The notes: generated from the letters alone by a model not told the origin. A DNA stretch of 64,000 bases from Sphingobium yanoikuyae (GCF_013001025.1 NZ_CP053021.1:3624001-3688000), one strand, 5' to 3'; positions 9,544 through 25,240 are shown, numbered from the stretch's first letter. Made by a program: numbers and translations.

Positions 9544-10457
9544 AAGCTGCCACTATTCTCGATACCATCGGCAATACCCCCCATGTCCGGGTCAACCGGC
9601 TGTTCGGGGACGCTGAAGTGTGGATCAAGTCGGAACGGTCGAACCCCGGCGGGTCGATCAAGGACCGCATCGCGCTGGCCATGATCGAGGCGGCCGAAGC
9701 ATCGGGCGACCTGAAGCCGGGCGGCACGATCATCGAGCCGACGTCGGGCAATACCGGCGTGGGCCTGGCCATGGTCGCCGCGGTCAAGGGTTACAAGCTG
9801 ATCCTGGTCATGCCCGAAAGCATGTCGATCGAACGCCGCCGGCTGATGCTGGCCTATGGTGCCAGTTTCGACCTGACCCCGCGTGAAAAGGGCATGAAGG
9901 GCGCGATCGAACGGGCGCTGGAACTGGTGTCGCAGACGCCCGATAGCTGGATGCCGCAGCAGTTCGAGAATCCCGCCAATATCGACGTCCATGTCCGCAC
10001 CACTGCGCAGGAAATCATCGCCGATTTCGCCGACGCGCCGATCGACGTGCTGATCAGCGGCGTGGGCACGGGCGGCCATATCACCGGCACTGCCGAGGTG
10101 CTGAAGAAGCAGTGGCCGAACCTTAAGGTCTATGCGGTTGAGCCGACCCTGTCGCCGGTCATCAGCGGCGGCCAGCCCGGCCCGCACCCGATCCAGGGCA
10201 TTGGCGCCGGTTTCATCCCGGCGAACCTGCACACCCAGATCCTGGACGGCGTGATCCAGGTCGATCCGGCCGATGCGAAGGACTATGCCCGTCGCGCCGC
10301 CAGCCAGGAAGGCATGCTGGTCGGCATCTCGTCGGGCGCCACGCTCGCCGCGATCGCGCAGAAGCTGAAGGAACTGCCCGCGGGCAGCCGCGTTCTGGGC
10401 TTCAATTATGACACCGGCGAACGTTATCTCTCGGTGCCCGACTTCCTGCCCGAATAA
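9540..10457 (+). CDS. cysK: Cysteine synthase A (O-acetylserine sulfhydrylase)
   Basis: 305 residues. The PLP lysine is K41 in [11 protein letters not shown]; the substrate loop TSGNTG (about 63-68) and the PLP phosphate loop [10 protein letters not shown] (about 176-185) are both present. The enzyme makes L-cysteine from O-acetyl-L-serine and sulfide. It starts inside the stop of the MFS gene. The length (about 300-325) and motifs suit CysK; CysM cannot be wholly excluded, but the [22 protein letters not shown] region is CysK-like. Confidence 0.93.
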   Translation: MKAATILDTIGNTPHVRVNRLFGDAEVWIKSERSNPGGSIKDRIALAMIEAAEASGDLKPGGTIIEPTSGNTGVGLAMVAAVKGYKLILVMPESMSIERRRLMLAYGASFDLTPREKGMKGAIERALELVSQTPDSWMPQQFENPANIDVHVRTTAQEIIADFADAPIDVLISGVGTGGHITGTAEVLKKQWPNLKVYAVEPTLSPVISGGQPGPHPIQGIGAGFIPANLHTQILDGVIQVDPADAKDYARRAASQEGMLVGISSGATLAAIAQKLKELPAGSRVLGFNYDTGERYLSVPDFLPE

Positions 10458-10476
10458 ACGGCACAAAGCCTAGGGC

Positions 10477-11862
10477 ATGACCGGCGACACTTTCCCTGAC
10501 CAGCCGCATCGCGCGATGTGGCTGATATGGCTGTTGCTGTTCGTCGGTCTGCCCATGGCGGTGGCCGGCTGGGAAAGCCGGCCGCGCGCTGGCGATGAGG
10601 TGGCGCAGGGCCGCCGGCTGGCGGCTGTTGCAGCCGCCCGCCAGCGCCGACCGGCAACGCCGCCGCCCGCCGTCGAACCCGTCGCGATTTTCGCGCTCGG
10701 CCCCGAACAGGCCCGCGACCTCAACGCCCAGATCCCCTTTTCCCGCGATCCCAATCCGTCGGCCCGGCCGTTCCTGTTCCGTGGATCGGAAACAGACCTT
10801 GCCCGCGCCACGGACTGCCTGGCGGCGGCCCAGCTTTACGAAGCGGGCGACGATGCTGTCGGCGAGCAGGCGGTGGCACAGGTCGTGCTCAACCGCGTGC
10901 GCCACCCGGCCTTCCCCAAGACTGTCTGCGGCGTGGTGTTCCAGGGGCAGGAACGGACCACCGGTTGCCAGTTCACCTTCACCTGCGACGGCGCACTGGC
11001 CCGCACGCCATCCATCGGCGCCTGGGCACGGGCGCGGGAGATTGCCCGCGGCGCGCTGGCCGGCAAGGTGTTCAAGGCGGTCGGCTATGCCACCCATTAT
11101 CATACCGACTGGGTCGTGCCCTATTGGAGCGGCAGTCTGGACAAGATCACAGCGGTCGGCACGCATCTGTTCTTTCGGTGGCGCGGCTGGTGGGGCACGC
11201 CGCCTGCCTTCCGCCTGGGTGAAGCCGGTGGCGAGCCGCTGATCGCCCGCATCGCCCGCCTGTCCGCCGCGCATCAGGGCCTGCCGGGCAGCGGCCTGCC
11301 GGGCATGCCGCCGGTCCTGGCGACCGAAGCCGCCGCCGCGCTGGCCGCCAGGCCGGAACGCGCCATCGGATCGGACTCACTGGGCAAGACGATCGGCGGC
11401 GTCCGGCTGATCGCGATCGCACCGGGCGGGCGCAGCTTCCTGGTCGAACTCAATCGCAGCAGCCCGCCGGAAAGCTGGCCCGCGCTGGCCGAGACCTTCT
11501 GTGCCGGCCGGCCCGAATGCCGGATCATGGGCTGGCGCGGCGGCGCCGTCCCGACCGGCCTTCCGCTCAACGACGCCCAGCTTGAGGCGATGAGCTTCGC
11601 CTATATCCATTATGTCGGCAACGGATTGCAACGCGCGCTGTGGAACTGCAGCCAGTTCCCCCGCCCGACCAAGGCCGAATGCATGCGGCAGCGCGTGCCG
11701 ACTGTCACGCCAGCACCGCCGCCAGCCGCCGTGATCCTGCCTTCGCTGGACGGGGTGCGGCGAAAGGAGCGGTTCGAGACGGTCAAGATTGCACCGGCCC
11801 CACCCACCGCGCCGCCGATCGTGACACCGAAGGTGACACCCGCAACGCCATCCGGCTCCTGA
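10477..11862 (+). CDS. Cell wall hydrolase, SleB (Hydrolase_2) family
   Basis: 461 residues. An N-terminal hydrophobic anchor (about 12-30) leads to a disordered linker. The SleB-like domain (about 110-225) starts LAAAQLYEAGDDAVGEQAVAQ and includes VVLNRVRHPAFPKTVCGVVFQG, CQFTFTCDG and a late HYHTDWVVPYW, all standard for PF07486. In Gram-negatives these proteins act on septal or spore-like peptidoglycan as lytic transglycosylase-type enzymes. The remaining 230 residues are unassigned and end in a Thr/Pro-rich VTPKVTP tail, coded by one copy of an 18-bp repeat. The neighbour downstream is a Tat-exported PLP enzyme. Confidence 0.85.
   Translation: MTGDTFPDQPHRAMWLIWLLLFVGLPMAVAGWESRPRAGDEVAQGRRLAAVAAARQRRPATPPPAVEPVAIFALGPEQARDLNAQIPFSRDPNPSARPFLFRGSETDLARATDCLAAAQLYEAGDDAVGEQAVAQVVLNRVRHPAFPKTVCGVVFQGQERTTGCQFTFTCDGALARTPSIGAWARAREIARGALAGKVFKAVGYATHYHTDWVVPYWSGSLDKITAVGTHLFFRWRGWWGTPPAFRLGEAGGEPLIARIARLSAAHQGLPGSGLPGMPPVLATEAAAALAARPERAIGSDSLGKTIGGVRLIAIAPGGRSFLVELNRSSPPESWPALAETFCAGRPECRIMGWRGGAVPTGLPLNDAQLEAMSFAYIHYVGNGLQRALWNCSQFPRPTKAECMRQRVPTVTPAPPPAAVILPSLDGVRRKERFETVKIAPAPPTAPPIVTPKVTPATPSGS
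11822..11839 (+). repeat. 18-bp repeated motif, copy 1
   Basis: TGACACCGAAGGTGACAC inside the end of the SleB-type gene, read on the plus strand as part of VTPKVTP. Two other copies exist at 11981-11998 (minus orientation) and 29278-29295, identical except for one position. Each contains two TGACAC units 12 bp apart. Confidence 0.8.
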
Positions 11863-11904
11863 TGCGGATGCTGCTGGCGGATTTCGTGCGCGATTACGTT
11901 ATGG

Positions 11905-11912
11905 TATAAAAT
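11905..11912 (+). promoter_or_regulatory. Possible -10 element before the Tat/PLP enzyme gene
   Basis: TATAAAAT stands out in an otherwise GC-rich spacer and lies 22 bp before the ATG at 11935. No convincing -35 is visible. Copies 1 and 2 of the 18-bp motif flank it in inverted orientation. Confidence 0.4.
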
Positions 11913-11934
11913 CACGACATTCTTCGGGGGCAAG

Positions 11935-13278
11935 ATGGTTACGCGGCGGGGCTTTATCGGACGGGCAGGCGGCGCGCTGGGTGTCACTTTCGGTGTCAGC
12001 CTGGGGCTGGATGGCGCGGTTGCGGCCACGACCGGACCGTCAGATGGCTGGCCCGACGAGGCGCCCTTCCGCTTCACCGGCGACATGGCGGATTTCGAGG
12101 CGGCACAGCGCGCACTGCTGCCCCTCTATGACGTGGAGCGGGATTTCGCGACCTTCGACGCGGCCTATTATGGCGCGATGACCCGGCCGGTGGCGGCCAG
12201 CTATCGCGCCTATTCGCAATGGGTGAACCGCAACAATTCGCTGTTCCTGCGCAATGCCGCGCCCGGTCATCCGCGCGACGCCGAACTGGACCGGTCGCGC
12301 GCGGCCGTGGCAAAGCTGCTCGGCGCGCAGACCGAGGAGATCGCGCTGTCGGGCGGCGGCACCGAGGCGCTCTATGCGCTGATCGCCAATTATGCGCTGC
12401 TCAAGGCCGGCGACGCGGTGATCTATGCCGATGTCGACTATGACGAGATGCAATTTGCCTGCGACTATCTGGAGCAGAGCCGGGGCGCCCGCATCGTCCG
12501 CTTCAGCCTGCCCGAGCCGCATACGGAAGCGAATATCCTGGCCGCCTATGACAGGATATTGAAGGAAACGCCGCGCGCGAAGCTGCTGCTGCTCACCCAT
12601 TTGTCCAACCGCAACGGGCTGGTGCCGCCGGTCAAGGCGATCGTCGCCATGGCCAAGGCACGGGGCGTCGACGTGATCCTGGACAGCGCCCAGGCCGTCG
12701 GCCACCTGCCCTTCACGGTCGAGGACACCGGCGCCGACTTCATCGGCTTCTCGCTGCACAAATGGCTGGCCGCGCCGCTCGGCACCGGCGGCATCTATAT
12801 CCGCAAGGACCGGCTGCAGGACATTTCCCCCTGGCTCGGCAACCGCATCCATGGGCCGGAGGATATTCGCGCGCGCATCCCGACCGGCACGGTCGACTTC
12901 GCCGCCCGCCTGACCATCCCGCGCGCCATCGCGGTGCAGGATGCGATCGGACTGGAAGCGAAATATCGTCATCTCGTCCGGCTGCGCGACTATTGGGTCG
13001 AGCGGGTCCGCGACATCGCCGGATTGGAGATATTGGTGCCACAGGAGGCCGGCCGCTTCGGCGCCGTCACCGGTTTCCGCCTGCCCGGCATGAAAGGCCC
13101 GGATGGCGCCAAACAGGCGGCCAAGCTGTTCCTCGACAAATATCGCCTGCTGGTGGTGGCCAAGGCCGGGCTCGCATCCGGGCCAGTGCTTCGCGTGACG
13201 CCCGCCCTGTTCAACAGCAGCGCCGAGCTGGACCGATTGGTCGCGGCGATCAGGGCGGAGCGGCATCTCTTCACCTGA
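11935..13278 (+). CDS. Tat-exported class V aminotransferase-like PLP enzyme
   Basis: 447 residues. The N-terminus TRRGFIGRAGGALGV is a twin-arginine signal. The fold-type I class V text is clear: SGGGTEALYAL, LLLLTHLSNRNG, GVDVILDSAQAVGHLPF, and the PLP lysine K276 in GFSLHKWLAAPLGTGG. Class V members include cysteine desulfurases and isopenicillin-N epimerase; secreted Tat members such as PvdN of pseudomonads modify siderophores in the periplasm. Here no siderophore genes are seen, so the substrate is unknown. A G-rich site (CGGGGGCAAG) precedes the ATG. The coding start of this gene holds copy 2 of the 18-bp motif. Confidence 0.88.
   Translation: MVTRRGFIGRAGGALGVTFGVSLGLDGAVAATTGPSDGWPDEAPFRFTGDMADFEAAQRALLPLYDVERDFATFDAAYYGAMTRPVAASYRAYSQWVNRNNSLFLRNAAPGHPRDAELDRSRAAVAKLLGAQTEEIALSGGGTEALYALIANYALLKAGDAVIYADVDYDEMQFACDYLEQSRGARIVRFSLPEPHTEANILAAYDRILKETPRAKLLLLTHLSNRNGLVPPVKAIVAMAKARGVDVILDSAQAVGHLPFTVEDTGADFIGFSLHKWLAAPLGTGGIYIRKDRLQDISPWLGNRIHGPEDIRARIPTGTVDFAARLTIPRAIAVQDAIGLEAKYRHLVRLRDYWVERVRDIAGLEILVPQEAGRFGAVTGFRLPGMKGPDGAKQAAKLFLDKYRLLVVAKAGLASGPVLRVTPALFNSSAELDRLVAAIRAERHLFT
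11981..11998 (-). repeat. 18-bp repeated motif, copy 2
   Basis: On the minus strand this reads TGACACCGAAAGTGACAC. On the plus strand it codes the G-V-T-F-G-V-S part of the Tat signal peptide, so its strand and frame differ from copies 1 and 3. It is 141 bp from copy 1 and inverted relative to it. Confidence 0.8.
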
Positions 13279-13283
13279 CCCCC

Positions 13284-13312
13284 TTCACAAAGCCGCCCCC
13301 TTTTCCTATATG
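13284..13312 (+). promoter_or_regulatory. Candidate rpoBC promoter
   Basis: TTCACA (13284-13289), a 17-bp spacer and TATATG (13307-13312) fit a housekeeping promoter moderately (5/6 and 4/6). It lies right after the aminotransferase stop and would give a leader of about 265 nt before rpoB. A GCCGCCC/GGGCGGT dyad overlaps it and could instead be a weak terminator of the upstream gene. Confidence 0.35.
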
Positions 13313-13446
13313 GGCGGTTCGAAATCGGTCCGTTCCCGTCCTCCCCGGATGGGACGGTCCGTCCCCCTCATCGCTCGGGGTCCGGTTCGCATGGCGCACG
13401 AAACCGGCGGAATTGGGCGAGTTTGGCGGGCAACAAGACGCTGACA

Positions 13447-13480
13447 GTGCGGATCGGACAGTCCCGGCCCGCACTTTTTT
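13447..13480 (+). terminator. Terminator-like hairpin in the rpoB leader (possible attenuator)
   Basis: GTGCGG (13447-13452) pairs with CCGCAC (13469-13474), followed at once by six T. It lies about 105 bp upstream of the rpoB ATG. Downstream come GGGGTG/CACCCC (13492-13508) and CCGGAT/ATCCGG (13507-13526), which overlap by two bases and so compete, and TTTCCG/CGGAAA (13533-13552). Attenuation is inferred. Confidence 0.5.
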
Positions 13481-13584
13481 GCGTGGAATATGGGGTGCGA
13501 ATCACCCCGGATTCCAGAGCATCCGGACTGAATTTCCGTTGCAATGCGGAAAAACACGACGAACAGACGACAGGCAGGAACCGC

Positions 13585-17742
<4,158 letters not shown>

Positions 17743-17751
17743 GGGATGCGC

Positions 17752-17773
17752 GGGCGCTGCTTCGGCAGCGCCC
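17752..17773 (+). other. UUCG-capped RNA hairpin between rpoB and rpoC
   Basis: GGGCGCTGC, TTCG, GCAGCGCCC: a perfect 9-bp stem with the extra-stable UUCG tetraloop, 10 bp after the rpoB stop. A pyrimidine-rich stretch follows rather than a T run. It may protect or process the message between the two subunits. Confidence 0.6.
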
Positions 17774-17821
17774 CCTCCCCTTCTTCGCCCGAAAATTACA
17801 CCCTCTAGAGGGACTTGAGAT

Positions 17822-22078
<4,257 letters not shown>

Positions 22079-22090
22079 CTTTGAAAAGAC

Positions 22091-22134
22091 GGGAGCCGCT
22101 TCCTACATCGGAAGTGGCTCCCAGCCCGGTTTTG
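22091..22134 (+). terminator. First hairpin after rpoC
   Basis: GGGAGCCGCTTCC (22091-22103) pairs with GGAAGTGGCTCCC (22110-22122) with one G-T pair and a six-base loop. The T run (GGTTTT) starts several bases downstream, so it may act with the next hairpin rather than alone. Confidence 0.6.
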
Positions 22135-22151
22135 AGAGAGACCGACATATT

Positions 22152-22189
22152 GCCCGCCGGATCAGCGATGATCCGGCGGGCTTTTCTTT
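22152..22189 (+). terminator. Strong intrinsic terminator of the rpoBC operon
   Basis: A perfect 13-bp stem, GCCCGCCGGATCA (22152-22164) and its complement (22169-22181), with a GCGA tetraloop and TTTTCTTT directly after it. Confidence 0.9.
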
Positions 22190-22259
22190 GTCCGGCGAAG
22201 GCAGCCGGTCGGCGATCGGAATGATCGACAAAAAACTGCGGAAAGGCTGCATAAAGCGC

Positions 22260-22288
22260 TTGACCGACTCTGAATCCCCGCCTATCTG
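22260..22288 (+). promoter_or_regulatory. Promoter of the tRNA-Gln gene
   Basis: TTGACC (22260-22265), a 17-bp spacer and TATCTG (22283-22288) end 33 bp before the tRNA. It is the only good sigma-70-type pair between the rpoC terminator and the tRNA. Confidence 0.65.
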
Positions 22289-22321
22289 CGGCCTCCCAAG
22301 CGGGGCAAGCCCTGCTGATGA

Positions 22322-22395
22322 TGCCCGATCCTCTAATGGTAAGAGAGCGGACTCTGACTCCGTCAATCAAGGTTCGAATCCTTGTCGGGCATCCA
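22322..22395 (+). tRNA. tRNA-Gln (CTG anticodon)
   Basis: 74 nt including an encoded CCA. The acceptor stem TGCCCGA pairs with TCGGGCA; the anticodon stem GCGGA/TCCGT encloses loop CTCTGAC, which places CTG at the anticodon position; the T arm is AAGG-TTCGAAT-CCTT. The weak first pair U1-A72 is typical of glutamine tRNA. It reads CAG codons, the main glutamine codon in this GC-rich window. Confidence 0.95.
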
Positions 22396-22473
22396 ACACT
22401 TCCCCCCATCAGATAAGAGCTGACCAGCAATGATGTCGCGCGCCCTATGGACGTCGGCGGCCATCATCCCTAT

Positions 22474-22487
22474 ATACCGGTCGGTAT
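22474..22487 (+). promoter_or_regulatory. TetR-type operator 1 (at the tetR start)
   Basis: ATACCGGTCGGTAT, a dyad of ATACC and GGTAT with a 4-bp centre. It overlaps the first two bases of the presumed start codon of the regulator and a TATATA element at 22471-22476. The same ATACC-N4-GGTA pattern recurs at 23157 and 23206. Confidence 0.7.
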
Positions 22488-23097
22488 GGAAATCACGGCA
22501 ACACAGAGTGGCAGGGGCCGCCCGCGGGAGTTCGATCCCGAGGAAGCCCTGGCGGCTGCGCTTCAGGTCTTCTGGCGGCGCGGCTATGAAGGCGCGTCGC
22601 TGGCGGAACTGACCGAAGCGATGGGCATCACCAAGCCCAGCCTCTATGCCTGTTTCGGCAACAAGGAGGCCCTGTTCCGCAAGGCGCTCGACCTCTATGA
22701 GCGCGACAAGCTCTGTTATGTGAAGTCGTCGCTGGAGGCACCGACCGCTAAGGCCGTGGCCGAGCGCATGCTGCGCGGATCGCTGGCGATCCAGACCGGC
22801 AACAAAGATCCCCAGGGATGCATGGGCGTCATCAGTTCGGTCGGCGGCACCGCCCATTCCGAATGTATCCGCGATGAGGTATTGGCCCGTCGCGCCTCGT
22901 CCGACCGCGCCCTGCTCGACCGGTTCGAACGCGCCCAGGCAGAGGGCGACCTGCCCGCCGGAGTCGAGCCCCAGGCGCTCGCCTGTTACCTCTCGACCGT
23001 GATCCAGGGCATGGCCGTGCAGGCCGGTGCCGGTGTGCCGCGCGATCGGCTGGAACAGCTGATCGACACCACCCTCACCATGTGGCCCAGCAAATAA
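22486..23097 (+). CDS. TetR-family repressor of the RND efflux operon
   Basis: 203 residues. The helix-turn-helix lies at about 38-57 (SLAELTEAMGITKPSLYACF) after GRPREFDPEEALAAALQVFWRRG; the C-terminal half is the ligand and dimer domain (GCMGVISSVGG, VIQGMAVQAGAG) of the AcrR/YxaF-like group. I chose the ATG at 22486 because the upstream ATG at 22447 lacks a ribosome site and would put the operator inside the gene. The chosen ATG also lacks a Shine-Dalgarno and sits just after TATATA, so the message may be leaderless. Matching operators upstream of the efflux genes point to repression of both units and itself. Confidence 0.88.
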   Translation: MEITATQSGRGRPREFDPEEALAAALQVFWRRGYEGASLAELTEAMGITKPSLYACFGNKEALFRKALDLYERDKLCYVKSSLEAPTAKAVAERMLRGSLAIQTGNKDPQGCMGVISSVGGTAHSECIRDEVLARRASSDRALLDRFERAQAEGDLPAGVEPQALACYLSTVIQGMAVQAGAGVPRDRLEQLIDTTLTMWPSK

Positions 23098-23156
23098 CGG
23101 AATTTATTTCCCTTTTGCGCGCGCCCACCCCTTGAAATTGCCGCACTGCAAATAAA

Positions 23157-23170
23157 ATACCTCCCGGTAC
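23157..23170 (+). promoter_or_regulatory. TetR-type operator 2
   Basis: ATACCTCCCGGTAC matches the ATACC-N4-GGTA dyad. It lies 11 bp before the -35 of the efflux promoter. Confidence 0.6.
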
Positions 23171-23180
23171 AAAAAGACGG

Positions 23181-23208
23181 TTGACGGGACAGCTCCCGTT
23201 AATATATA
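23181..23208 (+). promoter_or_regulatory. Promoter of the RND efflux operon
   Basis: TTGACG (23181-23186), a 16-bp spacer and TATATA (23203-23208). The spacer holds a second dyad, ACGGGA-N4-TCCCGT (23184-23199), and operator 3 overlaps the -10. Confidence 0.65.
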
Positions 23209-23219
23209 CCATGCGGTAC
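23206..23219 (+). promoter_or_regulatory. TetR-type operator 3, over the -10
   Basis: ATACCATGCGGTAC matches operators 1 and 2 in both half sites. Its position over the -10 region would let the bound repressor exclude RNA polymerase. Confidence 0.65.
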
Positions 23220-23255
23220 ACAATGATGCTGGGTGTGTAGCCCAGGGAGGTCATC

Positions 23256-23291
23256 ATGCAGCAATTCCACCATCGGCGCTGTCGACGATAG
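23256..23291 (+). CDS. Possible 11-residue leader peptide (MQQFHHRRCRR)
   Basis: A start codon with a strong GGGAGG site 6 bp upstream opens an 11-codon frame ending TAG, about 45 bp after the predicted transcription start and 195 bp before the first long gene. It is rich in Arg and His codons. The leader that follows contains CCCG/CGGG (23313-23324), CGCGACGG/CCGTTCGCG (about 23358-23380) and TCCGCG/CGCGGA (23428-23449) dyads. A role in translation-dependent control is speculative. Confidence 0.35.
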   Translation: MQQFHHRRCRR

Positions 23292-23485
23292 CGTCACCTA
23301 AAGGGGCGGTTTCCCGGTAACGGGTTCCTCCTGATTCACCATCTTTGCGCCCTCTTCGCGACGGTTTGTGCCGTTCGCGCCGCAAGGACGCATGCCCGCA
23401 TCTTCGGGCGCTTATTTCGGGACGCGATCCGCGCTTTTCCGCGCGCGGACGTGTGCCCGCTTCAGACAGCAGGAAGGAACAGGCC

Positions 23486-23899
23486 ATGGCTTTCCTTGAT
23501 TTCGCCCAGGCACTTGCCGGTCCGCAGATGGCGGTCGGCGCCGCCCGCCCCGCCCCAGCCGCGCCCGCCATCAGTGTCGAGGCCCAGGCGACCAGCTTTT
23601 CCGCCCAGGAATGGCAGATCGTCGACCTCGCCCGCACCGACGGCTTGCGCTCGCTGCGCGGCCCCGGTTCTTTCGCCCGTCTGCGCAAGTGGATCTGGGG
23701 CGAGGAACATAGCCCAACCCTGGCCAGCGAACGGCTGGAAGCGCTGCGCCGCCTGGCCGTCGAGGCCTGGCACAAGGGCTATGCCGTGTCGCTTTCCGCC
23801 CTCGCCGCCTTCCGCGCGGCCGGATTTTCCACCGCGCAGCTCGAATTGCTGCTCGCCACCATCAGCGCGGGTCGCACCGCCCGCGTCCCCCGGAGCTAA
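23486..23899 (+). CDS. Unknown protein, first gene of the efflux operon
   Basis: 137 residues from the ATG at 23486, chosen because AGGAAGGA lies 8 bp upstream; the open frame extends farther 5' without a ribosome site. The first 45 residues are Ala/Pro-rich, then SFSAQEWQIVDLARTDGLRSL and a helical, Leu/Ala-rich C-terminus. No signal peptide or membrane segment is evident and I do not recognise a family. It ends 3 bp before the adaptor gene, so it belongs to the operon and is expected to be co-expressed with the pump. Confidence 0.7.
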   Translation: MAFLDFAQALAGPQMAVGAARPAPAAPAISVEAQATSFSAQEWQIVDLARTDGLRSLRGPGSFARLRKWIWGEEHSPTLASERLEALRRLAVEAWHKGYAVSLSALAAFRAAGFSTAQLELLLATISAGRTARVPRS

Positions 23900-23902
23900 T
23901 CC

Positions 23903-25165
23903 ATGAACCAGTTCACCAAGATCACAGCCGACGGCACCGCGTCGGACATTCACGCGCCACCAGGAAGCCGATGGTCGCGCAAGCATGGCGGCATCGCCGC
24001 CGTCGCGCTCATCGCCTTGTTCGGCATCGGCTGGAAGCTGGTCGACCGCCCGTCGGCCCAGGCCGCGGCCGCCCCGCTGGCGGCGGTCGGCGTTTCCGCG
24101 CCGCTCGCCCGCGGCGTGACGCAGTGGGATGACTATGTCGGCCGCTTCGCCCCCAGCCAGACGGTCGAGATCCGCCCCCGCGTATCGGGCGCGGTGACCG
24201 CCATCCACTTCCGTGACGGCGACTTCGTCCGTCAGGGGCAGTTGCTCTTCACCATCGATCAGCGCCCGTTCCAGGCCGCTCTGGCCGAAGCGCGGGCCAG
24301 CGTCGCCTCGGCCCGAAGCGCGCTGCTGCTGGCCCAGAATGACTATGGTCGCGTTCAGCGGCTGACCGGCGACGAAGCCGTGTCGGCCAGCGAAGTGGAC
24401 TCGCTTCGCTCGCGTCTGCAGGCGGCGCAGGCCGCATTGGCTGGCGCGCAGGCGCGCGAACGCAGCCGGGCGCTGGACGTCGAGTTCACCCAGGTGCGTG
24501 CGCCGATTTCCGGCCGCGTGTCGGATCGCCGCGTCGACATCGGCAATCTGGTTTCGGGCGGCGAAGGCAGCACCGCGTCGCTGCTGACCACTGTCAACAA
24601 GCTCGACCCCATCTACTTCAACTTCGATGCGTCCGAAGCGCTCTACCTCAAGTCGCAGCGCGACAAGGAGAATGGCGGCGCGGTGGAAGTGCGATTGCAG
24701 GATGAGGCGGACTATAACCACAAGGGCCGGCTCGACTTCACCGACAATGGGCTCGATCCCCGGTCGGGCACGATCCGCATCCGCGCAGTCTTCGACAATC
24801 CGGGCAATTTCCTGACCCCCGGCCTGTTCGGCAATATGCGCCTGGCCAATGGCGGCAAGGCCAATGCCCTGCTGGTCCCGGACGAGGCGATCCAGTCCGA
24901 CCAGGCACGCAAGACCGTGCTGGTGGTGGACAAGGATGACAGCGTCGCGGTGAAGCCGGTCGAGCTTGGCCCGATCGTCGACGGGCTGCGCATCATCCGC
25001 AGCGGCCTCGATCCCAGGGACCGGGTAGTCGTGACCAATCTCCAGGCAGCGATGCCCGGTGCCAAGGTTGCGGTGAAGCCGGCCCGGATCACTCCGACCC
25101 CGGCGCCGGTCACCCCGGTCGACAGCGCTGCCCCGGTCGCCGCTCAGGCCACCTTCGCCCGGTAA
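23903..25165 (+). CDS. RND efflux periplasmic adaptor (MexE/AcrA type)
   Basis: 420 residues. An N-terminal membrane anchor (about 30-46) precedes the barrel-sandwich/lipoyl half motif IRPRVSGAVTAIHFRDGDFV, an alpha-helical hairpin (about 115-175, Ala/Arg/Gln rich), the second lipoyl half VRAPISGRVSDRRVDIGNLV, then beta-barrel and membrane-proximal domains. No lipobox cysteine is seen, so anchoring is by the N-terminal helix. It bridges the inner membrane pump and the outer membrane channel encoded next. Confidence 0.93.
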   Translation: MNQFTKITADGTASDIHAPPGSRWSRKHGGIAAVALIALFGIGWKLVDRPSAQAAAAPLAAVGVSAPLARGVTQWDDYVGRFAPSQTVEIRPRVSGAVTAIHFRDGDFVRQGQLLFTIDQRPFQAALAEARASVASARSALLLAQNDYGRVQRLTGDEAVSASEVDSLRSRLQAAQAALAGAQARERSRALDVEFTQVRAPISGRVSDRRVDIGNLVSGGEGSTASLLTTVNKLDPIYFNFDASEALYLKSQRDKENGGAVEVRLQDEADYNHKGRLDFTDNGLDPRSGTIRIRAVFDNPGNFLTPGLFGNMRLANGGKANALLVPDEAIQSDQARKTVLVVDKDDSVAVKPVELGPIVDGLRIIRSGLDPRDRVVVTNLQAAMPGAKVAVKPARITPTPAPVTPVDSAAPVAAQATFAR

Positions 25166-25170
25166 GCACA

Positions 25171-25240
25171 GACCCCACCCTTCACACGGGTGGGGTCGAT
25201 CAAACGAAATCCCAAGCCCGTGATCCGGCCTAGCCGGATC
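25171..25240 (+). other. Two perfect hairpins between adaptor and pump genes
   Basis: GACCCCACCC (25171-25180) pairs with GGGTGGGGTC (25188-25197), and GATCCGGC (25222-25229) pairs with GCCGGATC (25233-25240). No T run follows either, so they are more likely message-stabilising or processing elements than terminators. Confidence 0.5.

Noticed and set aside
11821..11840. The VTPKVTP codons as a simple protein repeat
   Set aside because: Copy 2 of the motif is on the other strand in another frame and codes a different peptide, so an amino-acid repeat does not explain the shared bases.
13423..13584. N-terminal extension of rpoB
   Set aside because: The frame is open upstream, but a good ribosome site and the conserved MATKAL start are at 13585, and the extension covers the hairpins of the leader.
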